Source of the DNA: JAPWJZ01 sp964575605
Lineage (GTDB): Bacteria > Pseudomonadota > Alphaproteobacteria > Micavibrionales > UBA2020
Assembly (NCBI GenBank): GCA_964575605.1
Contig: CAZNRN010000007.1
Location: forward strand, 1-64,000
Direction: 5' to 3'
Length of the DNA: 64,000 bases
Both the position numbers and the translations under genes were made by a program. Positions within the stretch are counted from its first letter, which is position 1; every line of letters starts with the position of its first letter. This document shows positions 8,387 to 17,427 of this stretch, in pieces. The notes below the pieces were generated by a model, which saw nothing but the letters and a program-made list of their open reading frames with translations, was not told where the DNA came from and made no database searches.

Positions 8387-10580
8387 AGCGAGCGCCGCCC
8401 CGAAACGCGCGCCCTTCATCAACCGCGACCAGCTGGCGATTTACGCCACGAACCACCGCGGTTCGCTTTATATACAGTTATTCACGGCGGCGGCGTTTTT
8501 GCTGCTCAAACATAAATTGTATGGGCTGCCAGTGGGCGTTTTTGCATGGGCGATGGAGGGCTGCATTGTGGCGCTCTGCCTGTTCATGCTCTTCCAGCAA
8601 ATCGGGCTGTATAAAAAGATACTGGCGCAGGGGCGTAAGCTGCGCGATGTAGATGTCGCGCATTATATGAACCAGATATGCATCAACAAGCTGATCTACA
8701 TGATCCCGTGGCTGGCGCTGCTTTTCCAGCCGTTGCAGGTGCAGTATGTTTACCCGCACCTGCTGGGGTATGTGTTTATCTTTGTGGTGACGGCGACCTA
8801 TGCCTCGGCCTCTGCGGCCATGCTGCCGCTGCTCGCCTTCGACGTGGGTATTCCTGCGTTGTTCGGTATCGCGGTGGCGGGGGCGAACTGGCACCTGATC
8901 GAGGTGCAGTACATTGCGGGCGGCATCTTCGTCGTCGTTTGTTACGCCTTTATCATCAGCAATAACCTGCGCAAGTCGACGATGCGCCTGATCGAGGCGC
9001 GCCGCACGGCGGACGAGGCCAACCGCGCGAAATCAAGCTTCCTTGCCCTGATGTCGCACGAAATCCGCACGCCCATGACGGGTATTTTCGGCATGATCGA
9101 TTTTCTGAAGGAAACGCCGCTGACCGACGACCAGCGCAGCTTTGTCTTCACGATCAGCGAATGCTCAAAGACGCTTCTGAATACGCTGAACGATATCCTC
9201 GATTTCTCGAAAATTGAATCCGGCAAGCTGGGCATCAGCAAGATCAATTTTCAGTTCCATGGCGCGCTTGAAAATTCGGCGCGCGTGCTGACGCAGATTG
9301 CAGAAGACAAGGGGCTGGAGCTGAAGCTCAACATAGCTCCCGATGTGCCGAAAAACGTCTATGGCGACCCGCACCGTATCCAGCAGGTTGTGATGAACCT
9401 CGTCAACAACGCTGTGAAATTCACGCAGCAGGGCTCGGTCACCATCAACGCGACCTTTGTGCAGGGCGCGAAACCTATGCTGAAGGTCGAGGTGATTGAT
9501 ACGGGTATCGGTATCAGCCAGGAAAACATTAGCAAGCTGTTCAGCGCCTTTTCGCAGGCGGACAGCACCATTTCGCGCCGCTACGGCGGTTCGGGCCTTG
9601 GCCTTTCCATTGCGAAAAGCCTGATCGGCCTTATGGGCGGGCGCATCGACGTGTCGAGTGTGGAAGGCAAGGGGTCGACCTTCTGGTTCGAGGTGCCTTA
9701 TGAAGCGCCACACGAGGAACTTGCAGCTGCCGACGCAGGTGAACTGAACGCCGAACTGCCGCCGATGAATATCCTTGTTGCGGAAGACAACGCCATCAAC
9801 GCACGCGTCATCAGCCACCTTCTGACACAAAAGGGCCACCATGTGACCGTTGTGCAGAACGGCAGCGCGGCGGTGTCGGCCGTAAAAATCCATCCGTACA
9901 GCCTTATTTTGATGGACGTAAACATGCCGGTGATGAACGGCATCGACGCGACGCGTGCTATTCGGGCCATGGGCAGCACTTTTACCCGTATTCCGATTAT
10001 CGGCCTCACCGCCAATATTCTCGACGAGTACGTGCGCAAGTGTTACGCCGCCGGCATGAACGCCTATGTCGCCAAACCGTTTTCGCCCGAGGCGCTGCTG
10101 GGCGCCATGGTTAACGTGATGAAGGCGCCCGAGCCTGAACCCGTTGACGCGAAAGCGCCACAGCAAGCGGCACCTGCGCCTACATCCACGGGGTATACGG
10201 TCGTCGGCCAGAAGAAGGAGCTGACGACCAAAAAGACGATGGAGGAAGTGCTCATCGCATTGCGCAACGAGCTGGGGCTCGATTACCTGCAGCAGACCAT
10301 CGCCAACGACACTGACGATGTGCAAAAGCTTTTTGGGCAGGTCGAGGAAGAATTCAAGGCCGGTAACTTTGAAAAACTGGGCAAGTCCGCGCACGACCTG
10401 AAAAGCACCAGCGGCCTGATCGGCATGCAGGAAACCAGCGGTCTTGCGTCGCGAATCCAGGACGACTGCCTGAACGGCCAGCATGGCAACCTGGGCGACC
10501 TCGTGGCGAAGCTTGCGCAGATCGTGCCTGCCGAAGCCGCCGCAGCGCGCGATATCGCGATGAAGCTGCCGGAAGCCTGA
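8379..10580 (+). CDS. Membrane hybrid sensor histidine kinase with receiver and HPt domains
   Basis: 733 residues. Residues ~28-195 contain about six hydrophobic segments and no large periplasmic domain. A HisKA domain follows with phospho-His227 (ALMSHEIRTPMTG), then HATPase (VVMNLVNNAVKFT, GGSGLGLSIAKSL). A receiver has Asp513 (ILMDVNMPVMNG) and the C-terminal HPt has His672 (AHDLKSTSGL). This is the ArcB/BarA-like phosphorelay order. The linker between receiver and HPt is proline- and alanine-rich. It overlaps the OmpR-like regulator by 8 nt, which is the likely final acceptor of the phosphoryl group. The signal is unknown. Confidence 0.95.
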   Translation: MAKASAAPKRAPFINRDQLAIYATNHRGSLYIQLFTAAAFLLLKHKLYGLPVGVFAWAMEGCIVALCLFMLFQQIGLYKKILAQGRKLRDVDVAHYMNQICINKLIYMIPWLALLFQPLQVQYVYPHLLGYVFIFVVTATYASASAAMLPLLAFDVGIPALFGIAVAGANWHLIEVQYIAGGIFVVVCYAFIISNNLRKSTMRLIEARRTADEANRAKSSFLALMSHEIRTPMTGIFGMIDFLKETPLTDDQRSFVFTISECSKTLLNTLNDILDFSKIESGKLGISKINFQFHGALENSARVLTQIAEDKGLELKLNIAPDVPKNVYGDPHRIQQVVMNLVNNAVKFTQQGSVTINATFVQGAKPMLKVEVIDTGIGISQENISKLFSAFSQADSTISRRYGGSGLGLSIAKSLIGLMGGRIDVSSVEGKGSTFWFEVPYEAPHEELAAADAGELNAELPPMNILVAEDNAINARVISHLLTQKGHHVTVVQNGSAAVSAVKIHPYSLILMDVNMPVMNGIDATRAIRAMGSTFTRIPIIGLTANILDEYVRKCYAAGMNAYVAKPFSPEALLGAMVNVMKAPEPEPVDAKAPQQAAPAPTSTGYTVVGQKKELTTKKTMEEVLIALRNELGLDYLQQTIANDTDDVQKLFGQVEEEFKAGNFEKLGKSAHDLKSTSGLIGMQETSGLASRIQDDCLNGQHGNLGDLVAKLAQIVPAEAAAARDIAMKLPEA

Positions 10581-10642
10581 AACATTCCGCAGTTATAAAA
10601 TTCCAACATTCTGTCATTTTGCGCTGCATCATCCGCATGCCC

Positions 10643-10670
10643 TTGCGAAAGGCGTCGTTGCGGATATACT
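10643..10670 (+). promoter_or_regulatory. Possible sigma-70-type promoter
   Basis: TTGCGA, a 16-nt spacer and TATACT lie 27 nt before the GTG start of the secreted hypothetical gene. It is judged by match to consensus only. Confidence 0.35.
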
Positions 10671-10697
10671 CGGACACATCCAAAAGGAAATCCAAGC

Positions 10698-11567
10698 GTG
10701 AAGAAACGGCGCTTACTCGCGAAACTGGGCATCAGTTTTGCCCTTGCCTTCGGCGTCTACAAGGCGGCCGATGCGGCTGCGCCTGCGCCGCATCTGACCC
10801 AGGTTTTCAACAACGCGACCGCTATACCAGAGCAGACTGCGAAAGAATACCGCATTACCGAATTGAAGGAGCCGACCGCGGAAGAGGCGAAGACCCTCTG
10901 GCGCGTGCGCGTGGGTGCATGGGAAATCGGTGCGGGCGGTTACCACACCTTCCTTGAATTCTCGCCCTACCAGCAGACCGACGCGCAGAAAATGTCGCGG
11001 CAGGATGTTTACCAGTTGCATGGCATCGCCTGTGATGAAGTACGTCACACCTGGGCTCAGCTCGATTACAGCCAGAAGAAATCCTACACCCAGTATTTCA
11101 ATGGCGATTATGTTCTGAAAGGCCTTGGCGTCGTGCAGGACCACCACCGCCAGTATTTCCGCGACAAGCCTGTTGCCTATGTCGATATTTATTACGGAAC
11201 AAAAGAGGAAGTGCTGAAAAAATTCCTTGACGGCATGCAGATGGCCGACAAGATCAGCCATGACAACAAGCCCTATATCCTGCTGGATTACAACAGCAAC
11301 AGCGCGGAACGCACAATGAGGGAAGCGCTGGGCCTGCCGGACCAGCCGTTATTCGTACCTTACCGTATTTTCGAGCTGGGAGGGCGCATCTGGGCCCCAG
11401 GTCTTGAAAAGACACTGTTGCCGCCGGATTACGACCGTCAAAAAGTGAGGGCGGAAGCTGATTATAAGGATTTCACCGCCGAGCAACTGGAGGCGCGTGC
11501 TAAATCACTCTGTGGTGAAAAACGCATGTTCTCCACCTTCCGCACGCCGCCGCCGAAGGCGCCCTGA
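10698..11567 (+). CDS. Hypothetical secreted protein
   Basis: 289 residues starting at GTG 10698, with AAAGGAAA upstream. The N-terminus has a basic start, a hydrophobic core (LGISFALAFGVYK) and an ADA-AAP signal cleavage region, so export is likely. The mature part has no recognised domain; it contains HGIACDEVRHTW and a C-terminal LCGEKRM, so one disulfide is possible. It ends with a proline/lysine tail. The gene is separated by 117 nt from the hybrid kinase gene and has its own promoter-like sequence. Its stop is one base from the convergent receiver gene. Confidence 0.7.
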   Translation: MKKRRLLAKLGISFALAFGVYKAADAAAPAPHLTQVFNNATAIPEQTAKEYRITELKEPTAEEAKTLWRVRVGAWEIGAGGYHTFLEFSPYQQTDAQKMSRQDVYQLHGIACDEVRHTWAQLDYSQKKSYTQYFNGDYVLKGLGVVQDHHRQYFRDKPVAYVDIYYGTKEEVLKKFLDGMQMADKISHDNKPYILLDYNSNSAERTMREALGLPDQPLFVPYRIFELGGRIWAPGLEKTLLPPDYDRQKVRAEADYKDFTAEQLEARAKSLCGEKRMFSTFRTPPPKAP

Positions 11568-11568
11568 C

Positions 11569-12003
11569 TCACCCGAGCGAAATTTCGAAGCTGGCTTCCT
11601 TCATCCCCTTGATCGCGCCGCTCAGCCCTTCGAAGGTTATGGGTTTCTGGATGTATGAATTCGCGCCTTCGCGATAGCAGGCGGTGATATCGCGCTCATG
11701 GCCGGACGTCGTGAGGATGATGACCGGAATGTCCTTGAACTGGGGGTCGCCCTTGATGAATTGCAGCGTTTTGTGCCCGTCGATGCCGGGCATGTTGAGG
11801 TCAAGCAGGATAAGGCCGGGCGAAGCAGTGTCGATACCTTTGAAGGCGCCTTCGCGTCTCAGGTAATCCATCGCCATGCGGCCTGATTTACACCAGAAAA
11901 ACGGGTTGTTCAGCTGCGCTGCTTTAAAGGCACGCAAAGCTGCTTCGTAATCTTCTTCGCTATCTTCGACGATGAGGATCAGGGGGGATTTTGCGCCGCT
12001 CAT
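11569..12003 (-). CDS. Single-domain response regulator (Rcp1/CheY-like)
   Basis: 144 residues, receiver domain only. Acidic residues are ED (13-14), phospho-acceptor Asp68 (LILLDLNMPGIDG), the Thr/Ser step (ILTTSG) and KP lysine (YIQKPIT). The insertion pattern (SEEDYEAALRAFK, NPFFWCKSG) matches receivers that partner phytochrome-like or PAS kinases. There is no output domain, so it probably acts by protein contact or passes on the phosphoryl group. Its ATG overlaps the stop of the MHYT kinase by 4 nt (ATGA), which makes that kinase its likely partner. Confidence 0.92.
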   Translation of the reverse strand: MSGAKSPLILIVEDSEEDYEAALRAFKAAQLNNPFFWCKSGRMAMDYLRREGAFKGIDTASPGLILLDLNMPGIDGHKTLQFIKGDPQFKDIPVIILTTSGHERDITACYREGANSYIQKPITFEGLSGAIKGMKEASFEISLG

Positions 12004-13922
12004 GCTTCGCCTCCTGCGCGATGCAGCGTGAAGTAGAACGTCGTGCCTTTGCCCTGTTCGGAATCCAGCCAGATGCGGCCGTGGTGACGCTCGATGATTT
12101 TCTTTACGAAGGTAAGGCCGACGCCGGTGCCAGATTCCTTCTCCTCGACGCCGTGGTCGAGCCGCTTGAATATCTGGAATATCTCTTCGTGGAACATGGG
12201 TTCGATGCCGATGCCGTTATCCTTCACGTAAAAGACATTATGCTCGACGCCGGCCGTTGTGTCTACTTTGTCCAGAAACCCGATTTCGACGACAGGTTCG
12301 GGCTTGTCGTTGTACTTGATGGCATTGGTAATGAGGTTCCGGAATACTTCCGTTACGCGCGGCTTGTCGCAGATGATGACGGGCAGGAGATGCGGCACGA
12401 CGATGCGCGCGTTCTTTTCCTTCAGCAACAGGTCCAGCATTTGGCGGATTTCATGGATCAGTGCGTTGGGGTCTGTTTCCTGTATCGCCAGTTCCATCTG
12501 CCCCAGCTGCGAGAAGTAGAGCAGGTCGCTGACCAGCCTTTCCATGCGCTTAGCGAGGTAATGGAGGCGGTGCAGCCGGTGGACGCCTTTTTCGTCCAGC
12601 TTGTCCTTGTAATCCTCGAGAATGAATGACGCCTGGCTGTAAAGGCCGCGCAGCGGTTCTTTAAGGTCGTGGGAGGCGATATGGGCAAAGGCTTCCAGTT
12701 CCTGGTTGCTATGCTCGAGTTCATGCATATAGCGCGAGATTTGAGCCTCCGCTTTCTTGCGCTCGGTAATGTCGCGGACGAAGGCGGTGAAATGGTAACC
12801 GTCCGGCAGTTTGTGTGCGGATACTGTCAATTCCACAGGGAATACGGCGCCGGCACGGTTAACGGCTTGCACCTCGATGCGTGTGTTGAGTATCGGGCCT
12901 GTACCTGTCTCTATGAAATGCTTCATTCCCGCGTTGTGTGCCTCTCGCAGATGCCGGGGAATGATCATATCGGACAACAGGCCGCCGATCGCTTCGCGGT
13001 GCGACCAGCCGAATATTGCTTCGGCCTGTTTGTTCCATTCGGTAACGTGGCCGTCCTTATCGAACGCAATAACGGCATCCTGCGCGTTTTCGATCATCGC
13101 CCGCAGGCGGATCTCGCTGCTTTGCAGCAGGATGTCGGACTGGCGGCGCCGATATATGCTGAAGACGAGTGCGATGCCCAACACTAACGATGTCATGCCG
13201 GCGATGGCAAAGGCCAGCAGGTCGAAGTTCTGCTGGGGATCGTAACGGCAATCGGCCCAGGGCAGGAAGACCGCGGCCGCCATGCCCACATAGTGCATGC
13301 CGCAGATGGCAGCCCCCATGATGATAGCTGCAAAAAGCTGTAACAGGTCACGGAAGCGCCCTGCATGGCGGGGCAGGTGGAAGGCAATCGCCAGTGCGGC
13401 GCCGGAGGCTGTCATGGCGATAACGACAGACAGGACGAAGAGGTGGGGGACATACCGGAGGTCCGCATCCATCTGCATCGCCGCCATGCCGATATAATGC
13501 ATGCCGCAGATGCCGAAACCCAGCAATACCGCACCCGTTGCAATCTGCGGAAAGGTGAGTTCCTTGCGCGCGATAATGCGCAGCACGCCGTAGGAAAAGG
13601 CAATCGCCACGAGCATGGACAAGAGAGTCAGCGAGGGGTCGTAGGTAATCGCCATCTTCATTTTGTAAGACAGCATGCCGATAAAGTGCATCGACCAGAT
13701 GCCTGCACCCATGGCCAGCGCGCCGCCGGCACAGAGGATATTTTTCTCGCGCATCGTTTTCGCGCTTACCACCTGTTGGGCTAGAGAGAGGGCAATGTAG
13801 GAGGCAAGGCAGGCGACAATATATGACAGGACGACCAGCGGGAAATGGTAGTCGCCCTTCTCGACGATGAGGAGGGGGTTATCCTCCCATAGGAAGAAAT
13901 GATCTATGATCGAAAAATACAT
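12000..13922 (-). CDS. MHYT-PAS sensor histidine kinase
   Basis: 640 residues. The first ~255 form a seven-helix MHYT domain with three motif copies: MHF (78-80), MHY (141-143) and MHY (209-211). MHYT domains are proposed to bind copper and sense O2, CO or NO. A PAS domain follows (~275-390; ENAQDAVIAFDKDGHVTEWN). Then comes a HisKA domain with His418 (AHIASHDLKEPLRG) and a HATPase with N, G1 and G2 boxes (NLITNAIKYND, VKDNGIGIE, GTGVGLTFVKKI). It is co-translated with the downstream receiver gene. Its start is divergent from the repeat protein gene at 14190, across 267 nt that include a TCAGAT/ATCTGA hairpin at 14040-14056. Confidence 0.95.
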   Translation of the reverse strand: MYFSIIDHFFLWEDNPLLIVEKGDYHFPLVVLSYIVACLASYIALSLAQQVVSAKTMREKNILCAGGALAMGAGIWSMHFIGMLSYKMKMAITYDPSLTLLSMLVAIAFSYGVLRIIARKELTFPQIATGAVLLGFGICGMHYIGMAAMQMDADLRYVPHLFVLSVVIAMTASGAALAIAFHLPRHAGRFRDLLQLFAAIIMGAAICGMHYVGMAAAVFLPWADCRYDPQQNFDLLAFAIAGMTSLVLGIALVFSIYRRRQSDILLQSSEIRLRAMIENAQDAVIAFDKDGHVTEWNKQAEAIFGWSHREAIGGLLSDMIIPRHLREAHNAGMKHFIETGTGPILNTRIEVQAVNRAGAVFPVELTVSAHKLPDGYHFTAFVRDITERKKAEAQISRYMHELEHSNQELEAFAHIASHDLKEPLRGLYSQASFILEDYKDKLDEKGVHRLHRLHYLAKRMERLVSDLLYFSQLGQMELAIQETDPNALIHEIRQMLDLLLKEKNARIVVPHLLPVIICDKPRVTEVFRNLITNAIKYNDKPEPVVEIGFLDKVDTTAGVEHNVFYVKDNGIGIEPMFHEEIFQIFKRLDHGVEEKESGTGVGLTFVKKIIERHHGRIWLDSEQGKGTTFYFTLHRAGGEA

Positions 13923-14189
13923 GAAGCTTCGCTAAATCGTTGCCCTTGATGATATTAGCTTTTCCGGCTGTTGCACAGCACTGCGCCATATATAGACAGT
14001 ATGGACGGCGTGCGATTTTGTTCCCCTGAAATCGCGCATTTCAGATTTTTTATCTGAATAAGCAGAATTAACTTATCATTTACATATTCTTTACCGTTTT
14101 TCCCTATAATAACACTATGCGATTATTGCCAAAAGGTTAACGACGTCGCATGCGCTGACAGGTGTTTGGGGACACTTTAAGGGGTTTGA

Positions 14190-15950
14190 ATGGCTAACGA
14201 TCCAGTTATCGAAACGGGACCTTCCGACGATTTAGACGCGCTGGGAAGTGCGATATTCCGCAAGCCCAGGGTGCGTGACCTGGACCCCCGGAAATTCGAC
14301 GCGCGCCTGCGCGAAGCCGTCGCTACCGGCGATGAAAACTTCGTCCGCGCACGTCTCGGCGGCGACCGTATACTGAGCGACGCGGAAATGGCATTGATCG
14401 TCAAAACCCGCCGCGAGGCCGAGGAAAATTTCAAGCAGCAGGCGGCAGCCGTGCAGGCCGTTGAAAAGGCCGAACAGCTTGAGGAAAAAGAAGAAAACTT
14501 CATGCAATGGATGCGCCGCTACCTTGCGCAGCGCGCAGCGTCTCCCGAACTGAACTCGATCCAGCCCGTGGTTACGCGCAACGGATATCTTGATGCTAAC
14601 GGTTGCGACCCGTATGGCTATAAATACCATGGTGACTTCGGTTACGACAGCCAGGGGAATTATAAAGACTCGTTCGGCAATACTTTGGGCACTGACGACG
14701 TTTACCGCACGTCTCGCGGTGAATTGGATCTGCGCCGCGGCATTTATACCAGCGGCAAGGACGCCTATAACGACCAGACCGGAGAGGTGATTATCTTTTC
14801 GGAGGAAGCCAACGGATACATCCGCATGCGTCCTGACGGCAAAGGCGGCATGAACCCGGCTGAGCCCGGTCCTGACGGCACTGGCAAAGTAATGACGGCC
14901 GCGGAAAGGGACCAAATTCTCGAGCAATGGCGCATGACGAACCGTGCGCAGTCGGATGCGGAGATGGAACAGACGCGCGTGCGTATGCAGAAGGTCGACC
15001 AGGACCGCAAGAACAGGGTCGAAGGCACGAGCGCGGAAGTCGGCGCCGACGGCAAACCGGTCAACGGCAGCGGCGGCCAGGAAGACCTTGGCGCAGGCGT
15101 TCACGGCCGTGCCGATGCGGGCCCGAACGGCAACGAAGCTCTTGCGACGGAAGCGAGGGCGACCAATGCGATCGAGACGGCGCGTAACGCCTACGCGTTA
15201 CGCCGCGGGAACGCGAAGGATTACCGTGCTTCCAATTGGAACTCCCAATTCCAGCGCCGGGATGCATTGAGCAAATCGGTTGGCGACAGCAGCAGCGACA
15301 GCTACCAGGAAGTCAGCGATGCAGAACGCGCTGCGTTTGCGGAGGCTGCCGCGAAGCGCCAGGGCGGGCCGAAATTCGCGCTGGGCGAAGGTTCCAAGAA
15401 AATCGACCTGGGCAAAGGCTGGGTAAAAGACAAAGACGGCGGCGTCTGGGATGACCAGGGCGGCTACTACGACAAGCAAGGCGGCTATTGGGACAAGCAA
15501 GGCGGCTATTGGGACAAGGACGGCAACTATACCGACCAGTACGGCGGTTTCAAGTCGACTGACGGCAGCTACATGGACGCCAAGGGCAACTATGTTGATG
15601 CTCAAGGTAACCTCTGGCTGGCCAACAGCACTTCCGATAAGCCGGATTTCCCCAAAAAAGAAGGCGTCGATTATATCGACATACTCGCGAAAGCGTCGGA
15701 AAACCGTTATGGCCAGATTACGCGTGACAACCCGGGGGTCACTGCCGACGAAGCGAAAGACATCGAAACGCGACTGAAGAAGGTAGAATCCGATTTCAGG
15801 GCTGCTAAATACACTTCTGACACCACCGCCCAGAAAAGCGCCTTTGTTGCCACCACGGCGGCGGTTTCCACTTCGGCCGAGCAACCGGCGACGCAACCCG
15901 AGCCTGCGGCTGCTACCCGTCGCACGGCAACGCCAAAAGTAGCGATGTAA
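14190..15950 (+). CDS. Large hydrophilic protein with aromatic/acidic heptad repeats
   Basis: 586 residues, very hydrophilic, without signal peptide or membrane helix; family not recognised. An Ala/Glu-rich helical stretch at ~70-105 may be coiled coil (ENFKQQAAAVQAVEKAEQLE). Residues ~130-195 hold a degenerate set of Gly-Tyr-Asp-Gly units (GYLDANG, FGYDSQGNYKDSFGN). Residues ~417-475 hold regular heptads of the type D-x-Q-G-G-Y-W/Y. The rest is Asp/Gly/Asn-rich with a disordered character and an Ala/Thr/Pro tail. The ATG at 14190 has AAGGGG upstream. It may be a surface, matrix or intracellular scaffold protein; the sequence does not settle this. Confidence 0.75.
   Translation: MANDPVIETGPSDDLDALGSAIFRKPRVRDLDPRKFDARLREAVATGDENFVRARLGGDRILSDAEMALIVKTRREAEENFKQQAAAVQAVEKAEQLEEKEENFMQWMRRYLAQRAASPELNSIQPVVTRNGYLDANGCDPYGYKYHGDFGYDSQGNYKDSFGNTLGTDDVYRTSRGELDLRRGIYTSGKDAYNDQTGEVIIFSEEANGYIRMRPDGKGGMNPAEPGPDGTGKVMTAAERDQILEQWRMTNRAQSDAEMEQTRVRMQKVDQDRKNRVEGTSAEVGADGKPVNGSGGQEDLGAGVHGRADAGPNGNEALATEARATNAIETARNAYALRRGNAKDYRASNWNSQFQRRDALSKSVGDSSSDSYQEVSDAERAAFAEAAAKRQGGPKFALGEGSKKIDLGKGWVKDKDGGVWDDQGGYYDKQGGYWDKQGGYWDKDGNYTDQYGGFKSTDGSYMDAKGNYVDAQGNLWLANSTSDKPDFPKKEGVDYIDILAKASENRYGQITRDNPGVTADEAKDIETRLKKVESDFRAAKYTSDTTAQKSAFVATTAAVSTSAEQPATQPEPAAATRRTATPKVAM
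15450..15605 (+). repeat. Tandem 21-bp repeat region encoding DxQGGYW heptads
   Basis: Two adjacent 21-bp units (15471-15491 and 15492-15512) are identical. Flanking units diverge but keep the Gly-Gly/Asn-Tyr-Asp pattern (GGYYDKQ, DGNYTDQ, DGSYMDA, KGNYVDA). Identical neighbours with decayed edges indicate recent copy-number change inside the gene. Confidence 0.8.
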
Positions 15951-16004
15951 TTTCTGCTTTATAATCGCACTGCGCGCCAGTAGGATGGCGCAAAAGGTGC
16001 ATTC

Positions 16005-16679
16005 ATGAAAACAAAATTGCTTATATTTGCCGCTGTTTTCTGCGCGGTGTTTTCCATGCCTGTGCTGGCAGACGACGATGCACATGAAATGCTGCATGCG
16101 GCGTTGCAGGACGGGTTTTCAAAATGGAAACTTTATCAGGAAACATGGGGCGACCTGAACGACGACGGCATCAAGGATGCGGCCGTCATGATGTTCCTCG
16201 AACCCAAAGACGCCGACGACCGCGGCAAGGCGGCGATCGCCGTGCTGCTGGGCGAGAAGGGCGGCACGTATAAAATCCACACACAGGCGGGCGGTGCTAC
16301 CTGCGTTGGCTGCGGCGGGCCAAAGGCGTCCTTCACCGACCCGATGGGCACGCTCGCCATCACCGGTAAGGGCATCCTGACTATCGATTACTCCGGCGGC
16401 TCGCGCGAGATGTACGACATCACCACCAAATGGCGCTTCGACAAGGCCTATAACCGTATCGTCATGATCGGCGAAACCCAGACTGTGGTCGACACCATGC
16501 AGGAATACCCGGACGAAGTGATGGACATCAACTACTCGACGCTGAAAATGACAAAAACGGTCGGCAAGAAAAAGATCGAGTGCCGTATCCCGACAGATTT
16601 AAAAAATCAGGAACTATCGGCGTTCGATTACGAGATGCATGGGGAGAACCTTTCGGATATCGGGCAGAATTGTAAATAA
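16005..16679 (+). CDS. Hypothetical secreted protein with FG-GAP-like acidic motif
   Basis: 224 residues. MKTKLLIFAAVFCAVFSMPVLA is a classical signal peptide with cleavage before DDDA. Near residue 48 the segment WGDLNDDGIKDAAVMMF resembles calcium-binding D-x-N-D-D-G loops of FG-GAP/VCBS-type repeats. The mature protein has cysteines in TCVGCGGPK and a C-terminal Cys, giving possible disulfides or a metal site. No enzyme family is recognised. The intergenic stretch before it contains a short GCGCC/GGCGC stem. It probably acts in the periplasm. Confidence 0.7.
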   Translation: MKTKLLIFAAVFCAVFSMPVLADDDAHEMLHAALQDGFSKWKLYQETWGDLNDDGIKDAAVMMFLEPKDADDRGKAAIAVLLGEKGGTYKIHTQAGGATCVGCGGPKASFTDPMGTLAITGKGILTIDYSGGSREMYDITTKWRFDKAYNRIVMIGETQTVVDTMQEYPDEVMDINYSTLKMTKTVGKKKIECRIPTDLKNQELSAFDYEMHGENLSDIGQNCK

Positions 16680-16690
16680 CGATAATTGTG

Positions 16691-17227
16691 TCAGGGGTTT
16701 CTATTCCACATAAAATAAAACTCGACGAAATTAACCAAGCCGAAGATAAAGAACGTAACAGAACCCAATACGCCGCTCACGAGCGCAAATTTCAAGAGCG
16801 CCAAGCTTTTCTGTTTTGTGGGTAGCGGACGTAAAAGAGCTATCACCATAAAAACCGTGCTTCCAAGCGTTGACACGGCACCTAAAACAGTGAGTGCCTT
16901 GCCTGTCAGTTCGACCAGCCAGTTTGTTTCAACCCCGATCTGTACACTGCCAAAACATGCCCAAAGAGTTATCCCGCAAAATAGCCCCAGCACTGCGGCA
17001 TTAATAAGGCTGCCTGTCATTCCAGCGGGGAAGGCGGGAACTTGTTTAGCCGCACGTCGTACGCAAAGTGAAACCAACAAAAGGCAGAGGAGGGCAGGAG
17101 GGACCCCCAACTTCACCGGGCCTTGCGTGAAGGCCGCATATTTATATCCCTCAGGCACGGCTGCGAGCGCAGGGGGTGTCGTTAGGGTGATTAATGCAAT
17201 AATCAACGTAAGGAATATGGATTTCAT
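16691..17227 (-). CDS. Hypothetical inner-membrane protein
   Basis: 178 residues. An N-terminal signal-like helix (SIFLTLIIALITLTTPPALA) is followed by about four further hydrophobic segments and a C-terminal aromatic tail (FVEFYFMWNRNP). No family recognised. The ATG at 17227 has a very good GGAGGG ribosome site 6-7 nt upstream, which supports a real gene. It is convergent with the preceding secreted protein gene (11 nt between stops) and divergent from pdhA. Role unknown. Confidence 0.65.
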   Translation of the reverse strand: MKSIFLTLIIALITLTTPPALAAVPEGYKYAAFTQGPVKLGVPPALLCLLLVSLCVRRAAKQVPAFPAGMTGSLINAAVLGLFCGITLWACFGSVQIGVETNWLVELTGKALTVLGAVSTLGSTVFMVIALLRPLPTKQKSLALLKFALVSGVLGSVTFFIFGLVNFVEFYFMWNRNP

Positions 17228-17427
17228 GATCAGCCCTCCGGCTGTGGGAAGAATAACACGTCCAAGAGTGCTTGAGCTTCATCCAGATGTCCTTTTTTCT
17301 GTGCAAACGTAACTTCAAGCCCGCGTGGTGATATTATGTAATATATAATATCTCTCCCTCCTTGCATTCCGTCCCCCTTTTGCCTAATAAAGGTGGGTTA
17401 ATTTTTGACGGATATTATGAGGGCTCT

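Noticed and set aside
9165..10484. 439-residue minus-strand open frame
   Set aside because: Shadow of the hybrid kinase gene, with no recognisable domain and no ribosome site.
14040..14056. TCAGAT-TTTTT-ATCTGA inverted repeat in the gap before the heptad-repeat protein
   Set aside because: Too short and lacking context for a terminator or operator call.
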